64,000 nt of DNA, from NCBI GenBank assembly GCA_027946365.1, contig JAPEUQ010000005.1, positions 1,054,001-1,118,000 on the forward strand, given 5' to 3'. This document shows positions 45,198-55,858 of the stretch, piece by piece. The translations under genes were made by a program, and so were the position numbers. Source of the DNA: Kalmusia sp. IMI 367209 (lineage: Eukaryota; Ascomycota; Dothideomycetes; Pleosporales; Didymosphaeriaceae). Each line of letters opens with the position of its first letter. Position 1 is the first letter of the stretch. The notes below the pieces were generated by a model. The model worked only from the letters and a program-made list of their open reading frames with translations, was not told where the DNA came from and made no database searches.

Positions 45198-48100
45198 TTA
45201 AGCCTCGCCATCGTCGTCCACGCCCACGCCCGCGCCCTCGCCGTCACTCCCGCCGCCGCTCTCGCCCTCCTCGTCGCTCGAGTCCGACGCCTCCTCGTCT
45301 GGCATGACCACGCTGTTGAGGTAGGTAATCTGCATCTCCACGTTAGGGTTTGAATCTTGCGTGCGGGACGGGCAGAAACGCAGAGCTAGCGAGCCTTCCC
45401 CACCTGTGACCGTCCCGATGCAGCGACCGTCACTTGGGCTGGCTGCAGTGCCAGCGCACCAGCTGGCCAGCCATCCTGTCCGGATGCGAGCGAGCCCTTT
45501 CTCGCTCGCCAGCCTTTTTTTCGAAACTCTGGTACGGGGCTTCGGGACGCCAGTCCTCTAACTGCCAGAGCCATGTGAAATGAGCTACTTACAAAGGGAA
45601 CCATGCAACCAATAACTTCAGCAATTCGGTCTAGGCCCTTCGCCCCTACGACCTCGCCGTCAGAGAGTTTCGTGCCGAGCGTGAAATTGCGAAGCCTCAG
45701 TAGTTCAATGTCCTTGTGATCATTGTCGTATCCCTAAGCAAGCCGTCGTTAGCGTTCCAACATTCATCCAGAGCGAACAATCTATCCCAGTCAGCGGCAA
45801 GAGACCGAGCAGCCATCTTTGGGGCACTGGAACATCGGATCGAGCCAAAAGCGTCCTGTCTGGGTCGCATGTCTTTGCCGACGTCGCAAAAGCGCTGCGA
45901 GGCTTGCATAGGCGCCCGAGACGCTGCGCAACGGCGAGAACGTTGGGAAGGGCCGCCTTGTAAGGCGCAACGCGCTTCTCACCGATCAAACAGAGCGGTT
46001 TGCCGTTTTCGCCACTTGGCAGCAGCTGCGACTGCAACGCCGGAAAGACTGCTGCGCGCCCATCTCTGGACAAGTGTCCTCAAAACGTCATCCCCTGCTC
46101 GCTTGTCGAAACGACACGACAGGATGTGGTCATGAAGCGCACATTGCTGACAGTAGAGATAAGAGAGAGGGCGGGAGTAAGGAATAGAGTTGCTGTCATC
46201 CCTGAGGACACTCAACAGCTTCTATCCGTGCCCAGACTGGGTGACCGGTGCGAACTGTGTTGGTAACGAGTGATCGAATTCTCGTCCACCTCGTTTCAGC
46301 CATATAATAATCCTCTGAGGTCTTCTTCAAGTGTAATTGATAGAACAACCCCAGAAGTATTGTCAACACACAGCTCATTCGGTCGCGGGCGAAAGTCTAC
46401 CTCTACCCTCAAAAGAGCTCGCAAAGACTTCTCAACGCGGCTCCGCACGGTAAGTCACTCCATCAAGTTTGTTGGTGATGTTGGGCAATAGTCCATGTAT
46501 AATTCCACGCCACAGATCTGCCCACGGTCCTCTTGCTCGCATGAGTGATGACTTTACTCACCTTGGGATGCTTCTTCAAAGCGTTCGATTTGTTGCTCGA
46601 TTGGTTGGTGAACGCTTTCACGGCTTTCTTCTCATCGTCGGGTATCCCGCCAAAAAACGACTTTCGGATGCCCGCATCTGTCAAGACACGTTTGATCTTG
46701 TGTGGCTTCCGATCGATGTCGCGACGCAACGCGTTCAACGCTCGAGCCTCTGGCATCCAGAGCCCACCACCTGCAAACAGTCAGCAAATCTGGAGTAATG
46801 CTGTTTGCCTAAAACATGTGCATAGATCCAGATGTCTGTGTAGGATTGATGATTGGACGTCCTTTCCTCCTAGGACCGGTGAGCAGGTAGGACAGCCGCG
46901 CATCGCCGCCTATCTAAGCAAGCGCATCTCCACGACGGCAGTGCGGTGTGACGAACATGCCGCAGCCAACGAATATATGCCGAGAAAGATGGATCAGGAC
47001 GGATCTCCTTATCCACCCGGGGGGAGAAGGGAAACACTGGCGATTACGGATCCTTGTGGACGCAGCTCTTCCAGGGCCAGTAAGCACAAAGATGATTCTG
47101 CATAGCCAAATTGGGTTTCATGTTGGTGGTGTAATCCGTATGCGCAGCTTTTGTTTGTCGCGATAGAATCTTTGCGAGAACATAACTCCCATCTTCCGTA
47201 TACACACGCGGTGGGTGACGAGGGCCCTCGGGTTTTATCGAGAAGATGCAAACAGTTCTGTCATCAGAGCTGAGAGCTTCACATTTCCGGGATCTCGAAA
47301 GGAGATGGTCAATACATATGCCGAGAATGCAAACATGTATGCAATAGCATCGTCGACTAAAGTCACCGCCATCGTATCCGTTCATCGAGGACGCTGCTCA
47401 AGAGCCGCATGTACCTTGGATAGCCCGGTTCTTGAATGACCACCTCATACAGTACAATGGTTGACGACTATGTGGGTTAGACGTGGGCTTGCATACTCGC
47501 GTGAAACACAACACGACTTCGAGAAAATTTGCTGCGACAGATGGCCTCTTTGAAGAGACCTAAAATTTGCAACCCTGAGTCGTCTTGATGGACCACAGAC
47601 CTAGTCCATAAGGAGCTCCGGATAGTAACTGATATATGTCGTAGCCAGATTCCAGATCGGATAAATATTTGCGGATAGTGGTCGATTGGTGTCAAAATTG
47701 CCGTCTCTATGACTGTTCGGTGAATGCAGCATACTGGACATGCTCGAGTGCTATAGGCTAGCCGCTCGCTTCGTCCTACGCATAGAGGTTGTACCCGCAT
47801 CCGACACGTGGCCTGGCCACAAGTGGTTATGAGAGGAGTCTGTGTGACTGTGCTATTGTTGCGTCGCGCGTGTGGCACGTAGTGTTGTAGTACGGTGCGT
47901 TGGGCAAACTCGCGTATTGGTGCATGTCGTACTCCGCTATATGCAGTATGGCATCACATGGACAGATATGCTGTCTCACAGAACAAGGAAATGAACACTT
48001 ACCAACAAAACTAGCTCCTTTGGGTTCGACCTGAACGTAGTAAGCCGCATAAGGACCTTTTCGACCTGTGCTACACAGCAGGTCATGACATTAGCAAGCA

Positions 48101-49182
48101 GCACAAAACGGCACGACATAAACCTATGTGCGAGAAACAGTAGCCTAAGCAGTCCTCGTGGCCTTTGTAGTCAAGGATGAACTCACCGGCTCCAAGCTGC
48201 AGAGAAATGCGTCTGTAACGTACATTAGCTCGTGTCCTCGAATGTCACGCAGTCATGCAAGGTAACCTTTGCTTACAAGTGGCTATTACTTACCTTGTAT
48301 GGAGTTTGATCTTTCGAGAACCGCACATCTGGTCTCGATGTCAATCATTGTAACACAACGTGATTGTGTGCTGTTTACCTCGATATATGCGGAAAATCTA
48401 AAGATGTTAGCTTGCGTTTTGACAGCTCAGGAGTCTTGGAAATTTACTTACAATGTCCTTGATAGGAAGCTCGGGAATAGTTTCATCGGCTTCGATTACT
48501 TTCTCTGAGAGATTCTCAAGGAAAGTGGTGAAGTCTTGGAGCGATGTTCGGTAGTCGGCATCGTGTGCTACAGCAGATTTAGCACTAATTGCGAAGGCGT
48601 AATGATGCACCCTAATACTAGGTGCATACGAGGGCTCTATAAGTAGGTCAACTCACCTTTCAGCCATTGGCGGTCGTTATGGGCGGCTAGGTCGCTAAGA
48701 AAAAGCATGGTGTTCGGATGGATGGTTTCATCTGTGTAAGGTGTATCACCCGCTTCACGTGCCTTTGGCTTTTTGATGATCACTTGCGTGCCAGGCTCAA
48801 GCTTAGCTCCCTGCTTCCACAGCTGTTCATCGGTATGTTTCTTCTTGTGTACGGGGAGTGTAGATCGCTTGACAGGACGGCCTCTTGGGGTCGCCTTCCT
48901 CGTCTTGCTGTTGTCCTCTTCGCTGCTGGCTTCCTCATCGTCGGGCTCGGACGATGGATTCTCGTCGCTCCCCTCTACAAAGTCTGATAGATTGGCCGTA
49001 TCGGATTCAGAGGATAACCCGCTTGGCTTCTCAGCATCTTCGTCCGACTCTTGCTCAGCATAGGATTTCTTAGTCGTCGATTTCGCTCTCTTTGACTGGC
49101 GACTGGGCGTTTCGGGTGCGGCACGCTTGGAGGAGCTTCGAGAGGCAACATGAGTAGCTGGCCTGATTGATTTCCGCGGCAT
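45198..49182 (-). CDS. DUF2461 family protein with very long introns
   Basis: Nine exons on the minus strand (49182-48657, 48567-48452, 48397-48379, 48328-48294, 48212-48187, 48070-48003, 46770-46562, 45733-45593, 45329-45198) join in frame to about 423 residues. The N-terminal 150 residues are a charged, probably disordered nuclear-type region. The conserved domain follows in order across all exons: HPNTMLFLSDLAAHNDRQWLK, then IFRIYR-DVRFSKDQTPYK-THFSAAWSR-TGRKGPYAAYYVQVEP, GGGLWMPEARALNALRRDID, GYDNDHKDIELLRLRNFTLG and ITYLNSVVMPD. The tail is acidic. The biochemical role of DUF2461 is not known. Introns of 1232 bases (46771-48002) and 828 bases (45734-46561) are far longer than others here, and exon 3 is only 19 bases. 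The last acceptor could lie six bases earlier. Confidence 0.88.
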
Positions 49183-49388
49183 CCTGATCGTGCCTACTCT
49201 GTGTAGTTGCGTAGGTCAGTCAATCCGTGCGCGTGCGCGTTGTTGTCGTGAAGCTGTAGGTGGCCCGTGCATTCTAGTGACGTTGTCAAATTTCCCAATG
49301 AAGCGTGGTCCATCCTGCGCGAAAAATACATTTCTCATCCGATCTGGCAACCGCGAACCTCACTTAGACAGTCGTAGTCGATAGAGGG
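49183..49388. promoter_or_regulatory. Shared promoter of DUF2461 gene and TYW3
   Basis: 206 bases between divergent start codons; inferred from spacing only. Confidence 0.45.
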
Positions 49389-50362
49389 ATGTTGACGCGT
49401 TTTCAAACACGTAAACAGAAAATCTTGGAGCAGCTTGCCGCCCCGGATGAGGAGTATCACGATCTGTCACCCAAGGGCTCTGTAGACACGCCAATACGCG
49501 ATTTGATTGAGGACATCAATGGCCTCGATGGGCTAGCCACTACGAGCAGCTGCTCCGGGCGGATGAGTGTCTTCCTTGAAGGCCGCAAAGCTGACGCGAA
49601 CGGATCGCAAGCTCAAGCTGTAGACGAGACACCCGCTGGGCCTGGGGGAAAAGGAGGAGGGGGACTCTGGCTATACATATCACACGATCCACTCACGAGG
49701 TATGCGGATGAAGATCCGAATTGGACAACTCTGTTTGGGCTCCGACAGAGTGCACCTGCCGACAAAAGTACGAATGCAGTAAGCAGGTACATCCATTTGA
49801 AATTCGAACCCATGGTAAGATGTGAAATAAACATTTGGGAAGCTATACTGATCGAATGCAGATACTGCACATCTTAGCGGCGTCTCTAGACGATTGTCAA
49901 CGCGTTCTTACAGCAGCACTGAACGCTGGTTTTCGAGAAAGCGGTGCCGTGAGCTTGACTCCATCCAAGAGTGGAGAATTAAATCCTATTGTCGCTGTGC
50001 GATCCACGGGATTCTCTTATGATGCGATTATTGGCTATCAAAACAATCTCGAAGAAAATGTTTCACTCGTGGATGAACAATATCTCCGGACCTTGGTGCA
50101 TGTTGCGAACGAGCGCTTTCAAATCAACGCAGAGAGAATCGCACGGTTCCGGACTGCTTTGCTTGAGCAATATCACCCACGAGATACTCAGAGCCAAAAC
50201 GGTAGTACATTCGATTGGGAGGACGCTGAAGCAAGAAAACAGCGAAAGAGGGAGGAGGGACTTGCACGGCAGCAAGCCCTCAAAGCCCAAAGTCGGGAAA
50301 AATATAAGGATGATACACAGGAAACAGTTTCCGATGCTGGTTTTAACGCAATGTTTGACTAG
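49389..50362 (+). CDS. TYW3: tRNA wybutosine-synthesizing protein 3
   Basis: Two exons (49389-49814 and 49862-50362) give 308 residues. The family pattern is clear: LEQLAAPDEEYHDLSPKGSVDTPIRDLIEDIN, the TTSSCSGRMSVF motif (about 51-62), LWLYISHDPL, HLKFEPMILHILAASLDDCQRVLTAALNAGFRESG and RSTGFSYDAIIG. TYW3 N-methylates the tricyclic intermediate yW-86 during synthesis of wybutosine at position 37 of tRNA-Phe, using SAM. The C-terminus is a Lys/Arg/Glu-rich helix longer than the core needs. The intron falls right after the conserved FEPM. Confidence 0.93.
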
Positions 50363-50867
50363 AGCCATTCCCAGCGGACGCACAATACATAATACCAGTT
50401 TTGGCTACTGATACAGCGCCTGATATTTATGTTTTCGCATAGGTAGGCATTCTACCTTAGGACATACAATACACATGACAAAGATTCGAAAGCCAGGACG
50501 TAGCAGGTTTACTCAATGACTCACTATGAGTTTAAAAGTTACCGAACAATTCGTCCTATTTAAGGGCCATTACGCTTTCCGCACATTTTCGGAGACTGAG
50601 GAAGCTTTATACGAGGCCCAATGTCTCCGAACTGAGCAAATTCTTGCGATTGTCAACCAATAGCGTACATGGACTAAAGTCTCCGGTGCAAACGGACCGG
50701 CGACATCCCGCTACCGTCAAGTTAGCGCATATGAGTATATAGCCTTGTCTACACTCAGCATCATCGAGCCCATAACGATCATCGAGTTCATAACGATCAG
50801 CAACACCTGCCTTTGAGCCGTTATCTACATCGAACATTTTAAGCCTCCTTTTGTTTGAATCATTCAC
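50363..50867. other. Intergenic region
   Basis: About 500 bases. A near-duplicate of CGAGCCCATAACGATCATCGAG and the following CGAGTTCATAACGATCAG-like unit lies at about 50766-50802. No gene recognised. Confidence 0.5.
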
Positions 50868-51906
50868 ATGTGTGGTCGCAACTCTCCACCCAACATGTCA
50901 ACTGCAGAAGCTAACCGCAAGTACTTCGAGTAAGTGCATGGCCAACTGCTTCGAACGTCGATTTAATCCGACACACTCTAGCGCTATCACCGAGACATAC
51001 GACAACAAGCCGTTCTTTGTGAAAGTCAATCAACAAGTCACCGAAGACCTTCGTAATCGCCTAGACTGGATCGGCATACCCTTCGCCAACACAGGATCAC
51101 CCTCCTCCAACGAAAGTGTTCGACAGCTAGACTATGCTTGCGGTACAGGTCTCATGTCACGCGTACAGTCCCCAATTCCGACCTCTCAACGCAATAACCC
51201 CCAATAACTTGTTCAGATTTTTGGTCCCTACGTCACCTCCACCCGCGGCATCGATATCTCCCCCAACATGGTAGCTTCCTACAACGCACGGGCCCGCACC
51301 GCCGGGCTCCTGACTTCCACCATCAACGGTGTCGTCGGCAACCTCTTCGACAAATCCAACCCCTCCCCAAAAGAGTTTTCAGACGCTGAATGGAACGGCT
51401 TCGATCTTGCGACTGTGGGCTTTGCGTTCCATCACTTCGAGGATGTGGTGCATGCTGCGAAGTGTTTGAAAGAGAGATTGAGACCTGGTGGGGTGCTGGT
51501 CTTCAATGATTTCTTGGAGGGGGGTGATTTAAAGGCTGATGACGAGGGAAGGCCGATTGAGGACACGGAGGGAACTTGGGCGGTGCATCATCATCATCAT
51601 CAACACGGGCATGGGCACGGGCATGGTCATGAGCATGCTAAGGAGGAACACGGTCATCGCCATCATGAAAACATGAAGGTGGAGGATGAGCCAGGCTGGG
51701 ACCGCGAGAAGATGGCTGCATCGATCGTGACACCCAGCTTCACTATTGACGGCGTAAAGAAGTTTCTCACGGAAGCTGGGCTAGTCGATGTGGACGTTGT
51801 GACCATGGATAGGCGGGTGTACTTGGAATTCGGGGGGCAGAAGCTATGGCGAACGATTCTATTCGCTAGGGGCAGGAGACCAGCGGAAGCCAAGTCAGAG
51901 TTATGA
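50868..51906 (+). CDS. SAM-dependent methyltransferase with His-rich insert
   Basis: Three exons (50868-50929, 50982-51162, 51217-51906) give 310 residues; a start at 50895 (MSTAEANRKYF) is equally possible and closer to the usual start. SAM-binding motif I is LDYACGTGLMSR (about 70-81), motif II GIDISPNMV (92-100), then FDLATVGFAFHHFEDV and LKERLRPGGVLVFNDF. This is a class I methyltransferase of the UbiE/COQ5-like type; the substrate is unknown. Residues 205-231 are a striking insert with 15 His in 27 positions, mostly HG and HH units, sitting between the fifth and sixth strands of the core. The segment TPSFTIDGVKKFLTEAGL after it resumes the normal fold. Confidence 0.85.
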
Positions 51907-52335
51907 AGAAGGCTAACGAGGTAAACATTCAGATATGTCTTAGACCCTCTCGTTGATATTCTTGCCAAAGCCTGTTACCTCTTTCATCTGGGTAGTGTTT
52001 GTACCCCAGTTGTCCAGACGATACCCGAACGAAACCTGATTAGCGCGATCCTTTATCGCTCAAATTACTATTCAATGCGATGGAAGGATTACCCCGAGCT
52101 TACTGTCACAGCGATAGTGTTGTCGTTTCGCCAAGATCTTGTAGAGTACTCTCTAGAATACTCACTGCCGAGGATCACTGGGCGTGCACGACATGTCGTC
52201 GTGCCTATTGGCATGCTACTAAAACGTCCAGAGCTTTAAAGGGCCGAGGAATGTGAGAAGTATTTCTCATCTCAAAGTTATCCGAGTCCTTGAACTCTGG
52301 CTGTGGTAAGGTACGTAACGATTGTACACTTTGTT
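51907..52335. other. Convergent intergenic region
   Basis: 429 bases between two 3' ends. No gene recognised. Confidence 0.45.
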
Positions 52336-53142
52336 TTATCTTATGTTCGGATAGTTTTGTTCAACGGCCTTCAAGAGAGGCCGCCAGACTTTCTTTGATG
52401 GTGTAGAAGAAGGTTGGGTTTTACGAATCGCTATGGGCCTTTGTGGCTGACGAGTCGAAGGAGGTGGCGCGTTCGATTTTGACTTCGTTGGGGTGAGGTT
52501 TGGGGTGGCGTAGGTCTGCTGCATTGAAAGCAGTCTTGCTTCAGGGCCTTTCAGCAGAATCTTGACGATAGTACCTGCTTCTCGTCTCACATCCATATAC
52601 TTGGCCGCAACCAAGGCAGGGGTAATGTGCAGCCTAACGCTCCCTGTCAAACTGAAGTCCTTTTGTGTCTGCAAGACGAGAGCAAGATCCCGGTGCTCCC
52701 GTGCCAAGCTGTGTATGTGCACGAGTCTCCCATATTTGTCAAAGCCTTGGGCCTTCAGCTCCTCGGTAAAAGCATTGCGCAACCGTCTCCGGCACCACGA
52801 GCGAACAACGCCAGACTTGGAGAGATCGATGCCAGTTGTGACGTGCCACCAGAGGCCTTCTTCCTTGCGCTCCTTCATCTCGCGTCTGCGTGGGATGTGC
52901 AACGGATGCTGCGGGTCGCTAAAGGCATGGTGCTGGATGTACGTCTTGTATTCGGGAGTGTAACTGAGCTTGAAGGTCTTCGGCTTGGTGCGGGCGAGGG
53001 CCTGGATGATGACCTTCATAAGGAGAGGGTCTATGGGAGATACAGGATTCGGCGGTAGTAGGGAATGTGGGCGCTGATTCATCCAGTCATGGTCGTGCGC
53101 ACGTGTAATGGAAGTGAATTGACTGGCGATGACATGGACCAC
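52336..53142 (-). CDS. Conserved-looking basic protein of unknown function
   Basis: A single exon of 268 residues, or 248 from the Met at 53082, which leaves a longer shared promoter with eIF1A. I do not recognise a named family. The middle looks folded: KTFKLSYTPEYKTYIQHHAFSDP, GLWWHVTTGIDLSKSGVVRSWCRRRLRNAFTEELKAQGFD and LTGSVRLHITPALVAAKYMDVRREAGTIVKILL. The protein is rich in Arg and Lys, and the last 60 residues are Pro/Ser/Thr-rich with a basic end. The N-terminus has no acidic residue before Asp-17, and a mitochondrial targeting role is possible but not shown. Confidence 0.65.
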   Translation of the reverse strand: MVHVIASQFTSITRAHDHDWMNQRPHSLLPPNPVSPIDPLLMKVIIQALARTKPKTFKLSYTPEYKTYIQHHAFSDPQHPLHIPRRREMKERKEEGLWWHVTTGIDLSKSGVVRSWCRRRLRNAFTEELKAQGFDKYGRLVHIHSLAREHRDLALVLQTQKDFSLTGSVRLHITPALVAAKYMDVRREAGTIVKILLKGPEARLLSMQQTYATPNLTPTKSKSNAPPPSTRQPQRPIAIRKTQPSSTPSKKVWRPLLKAVEQNYPNIR

Positions 53143-53326
53143 AGAAAAGTACGCGCCGCACTAGTCCAGCTTTGGGTAGGGCTGATTTGGGCTGCGGCGG
53201 CCCACACTCACGGACTTGAATCAAACTTGCACCCACGCTTCGCTCTGCACACTACACTTCGCCTCCGAGCATCTCTGCCCCGTCCCACCCCACACACAGC
53301 GAACATAACGACAGAGAGCACTCATC
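53143..53326. promoter_or_regulatory. Compact promoter between unknown gene and eIF1A
   Basis: 184 bases between divergent start codons, ending in a C-rich leader before the eIF1A ATG. Inferred from layout. Confidence 0.4.
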
Positions 53327-53942
53327 ATGCCTAAGAACAAGGGAAAAGTACGTCTCCCAGCGCACTTGCGCACTCTACCCCGCCCTGCCCCACCACCATC
53401 TCGCCAGACTTCACCAGAGCACACACTGACCAAGACATCTAGGGTGGCAAGAACCGACGTAGGGGCAAGAACGAGAATGACAATGAGAAGCGCGAGCTCA
53501 CCTTCAAGGAGGAAGGTCAGGAGTATGCACAGGTCCTGAAGATGTTGGGCAACGGCCGCCTGGAGGCGCAGTGCTTCGATGGCACCCGCCGCCTAGGACA
53601 CATCCGTGGCAAACTGAGGAAGAAGGTGTGGATAAACCAAGGTGACATCATCCTACTTAGTCTGCGCGACTACCAAGACGAGAAGGGCGACGTTATGTGA
53701 GTGTCATTTCCACCTCCACCACGCGCTTTGCTGACCGTATGCTCAGCCTCAAGTACTCCGCCGACGAGGCCCGTTCGCTCAAGGCATACGGTGAGCTGCC
53801 CGAGAACGCCAAGATCAACGAGACGGACACGTACGGTGACCAAGGCGACGAGGGCATTGGCTTCGAATTCGATGAGGATCGTGATGACAGCGACGACAGC
53901 GACGGAAAGGACGGAAAAGAGCTTGATATCGACGACATTTGA
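53327..53942 (+). CDS. TIF11: Translation initiation factor eIF1A
   Basis: Three exons (53327-53347, 53443-53696, 53747-53942) give 156 residues. The basic N-terminal tail ([19 protein letters not shown]) is followed by the OB fold: [72 protein letters not shown]. The helical part [15 protein letters not shown] and the acidic tail ending in DIDDI, which binds eIF5B, complete the factor. It acts on the 40S subunit in scanning and start-codon choice. The seven-residue first exon is supported by the invariant eIF1A start. Confidence 0.97.
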
Positions 53943-54271
53943 GGCGCTTTACGGTCCGCCATGCTGTCCTGGCTTCTTCTTGCCGCCGCCCTTGGGCCAG
54001 AATCTTTATGCGGGAAGGGCTGGGCCGGCTCAAATGCGCGCTTGCTGGCGGGCGGACGGATTGTGGTTTAATCATCTTCTTTCAAAAGTCAGAGTTGCGT
54101 GGCCTGTTGGATTGGCATTGTCATGGTTCGAGTAGCCTTCCGTGGGGATAGACATTGTTATATATCCTTGATTCATACCGATGATATGCTTCTCACTCTT
54201 GCGCTCGAAAAGGCTTCAAATGCACGGCACTGCACACAATACTGTTACGAATGCAGCAATATAACTACTTA
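53943..54271. other. Convergent intergenic region
   Basis: 329 bases between the 3' ends of eIF1A and the amine oxidase gene. Nothing recognised. Confidence 0.5.
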
Positions 54272-55858
54272 TCAATAGACTTTCATCTTTCCTTGCAATG
54301 CACCATGCCCGTTCGAGTATACCCCGACGTTCGACCTGTTCTTCCGTTTCATGGCTCCCAATACAAGCTCGACGAGAGAAACGTACAGCTGCAGCACTAT
54401 TACGATCGCACGCACGACATGATCCTTCCATCCCAAAACAGGAGCGGTTCCTCTACTAAACTTAGCATTCTTTGCTTCCCACGTTACACTTCCACCCAAT
54501 CTGAGCCCGACATTCATCCCACTCGCAAACCCATCCTCATGAAACCCGTATCCTGTCCAAGCACCCGCATACCACACACCCCTCTTTCCCTGAATCTGCT
54601 CCAGGCCTTCCTGGGCAGCAACCATGCGTGCGTTGTATAGCGGGTGCCTATATTGATATGTTGCCTGCGTGAGGGTGGCCGAGGGTGGGGTTTCTGGGTT
54701 GAGGGTTACTAGGACGTCGCCATAGGTGGACGTTGGGAGTGACTGTAGGATATTCATGTTGTAAGTTAGGGAGACATTTTCGAGGGAGCTAGCAGTGGGG
54801 TTTGATGGGGAAGATGAGTGCGTGAGGTAGTTCCAGGCGGACCAGGCGGTGCGGCGCTCGGGCATGAGCTGGTAGGTTAGTTTCTGCAGTGCTACGAGAT
54901 GATTCAGTGGCATACTTACCGAGAGGTCAGAGTGAAGGTATGCGGTATTAGGCGTCGTCTCGAACGCGCTTAGAATATTTTTCTCTTCACACGTTGCTGC
55001 ACCACCTACGATCCGTCGCGCTTGATCTCCATGACAAGCAAGCACAACTTCATCAAATATCTCTGTCTTTCCTCCCTTTTCGCCTCCTAACGTTAACTCA
55101 ACACGCCCGTCTATCCTCTTTAAAGTCTCCACAGGCGTCATGAGTTCGATCTTCGCTCCCTTGCACTCCCTTACCACAGCATCAATATACCTTCTCGAAC
55201 CCCCCTCAATTGTCAACCACGGTGGTCTTTCTGCCACCGTCGACAACAAATGATGGTTCCACATGAACCGTACGAGCGTCAATGCTGGGAACTCCAGCGC
55301 ACACTTATCAGGTCCCGTACTACACACACACGCGGTCATCGGAATGAGGTAGTCGTCTCGGAACGCATCAGAATATCCTTCATTTTCCAGATACTCGCCT
55401 ATGGTAAGTTCAGAAGACGGAGCTCCGGGGTTAGACAGAAGATCCAGAGAGAACATATTAAATCGCACGATGTCGAAGATCATGCGCCAAAATGAGAGGC
55501 GGAATGCGTTACTCTTCTGTGCGAATAGTGCAGAAAGCGAGGTACCCGACCATTCAAATGCGCCGTCATCCCTCGAGATGCCGAAAGTCATTTGCGATGG
55601 TATTGTTCTTACTCCTAGCTCTTTTAAAAAGGCGATGAAGTTGGGGTATGTGGCGGTGTTGAGAACGATGAAGCCCGTGTCAACGGGGGTAGTGTGCGAA
55701 GGATTGAGCGGCGATGTCCATGTCGCCGTGTTTGTGTGGCCGCCTAGACGGTTTTCTTTCTCGAAGAGGTGGATAGTATGGGGGGTGTTACGGAGGCTCC
55801 AGAGGGTGGAGAGGCCAGAGATGCCGCTGCCGACTATCGCTATACGTTTGCGTTCCAT
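54272..55858 (-). CDS. FAD-dependent amine oxidase-like protein
   Basis: Two exons on the minus strand (55858-54920 and 54868-54272) give 511 residues. The start MERKRIAIVGSGISGLSTLWSL holds the dinucleotide-binding GxGxxG motif, followed by HLFEKENRLGGHTNTATW. Later blocks are DTGFIVLNTATYPNF, TIGEYLENEGYSDAF, LTIEGGSRRYIDAVV, DEVVLACHGDQARRI and GVWYAGAWTGYGFHEDGFASG. This set is that of the predicted NAD/FAD-binding proteins that in bacteria travel with DUF1365 and cyclopropane-fatty-acid synthase genes; neither is next door here. A 51-base GT-AG intron interrupts the frame without breaking it; removing it restores DLS-LMPERRTAWSAWNYL. A hydrophobic segment near the C-terminus (VVRAIVIVLQLYVSLVELVLG) may anchor it to a membrane. 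Confidence 0.87.
   Translation of the reverse strand: MERKRIAIVGSGISGLSTLWSLRNTPHTIHLFEKENRLGGHTNTATWTSPLNPSHTTPVDTGFIVLNTATYPNFIAFLKELGVRTIPSQMTFGISRDDGAFEWSGTSLSALFAQKSNAFRLSFWRMIFDIVRFNMFSLDLLSNPGAPSSELTIGEYLENEGYSDAFRDDYLIPMTACVCSTGPDKCALEFPALTLVRFMWNHHLLSTVAERPPWLTIEGGSRRYIDAVVRECKGAKIELMTPVETLKRIDGRVELTLGGEKGGKTEIFDEVVLACHGDQARRIVGGAATCEEKNILSAFETTPNTAYLHSDLSVSMPLNHLVALQKLTYQLMPERRTAWSAWNYLTHSSSPSNPTASSLENVSLTYNMNILQSLPTSTYGDVLVTLNPETPPSATLTQATYQYRHPLYNARMVAAQEGLEQIQGKRGVWYAGAWTGYGFHEDGFASGMNVGLRLGGSVTWEAKNAKFSRGTAPVLGWKDHVVRAIVIVLQLYVSLVELVLGAMKRKNRSNVGVYSNGHGALQGKMKVY

Noticed and set aside
47477..47878. A 133-codon frame inside the long intron of the DUF2461 gene
   Set aside because: It is on the same strand as the gene but has no recognisable motif, and its codon pattern does not look coding; kept only as part of the intron finding.
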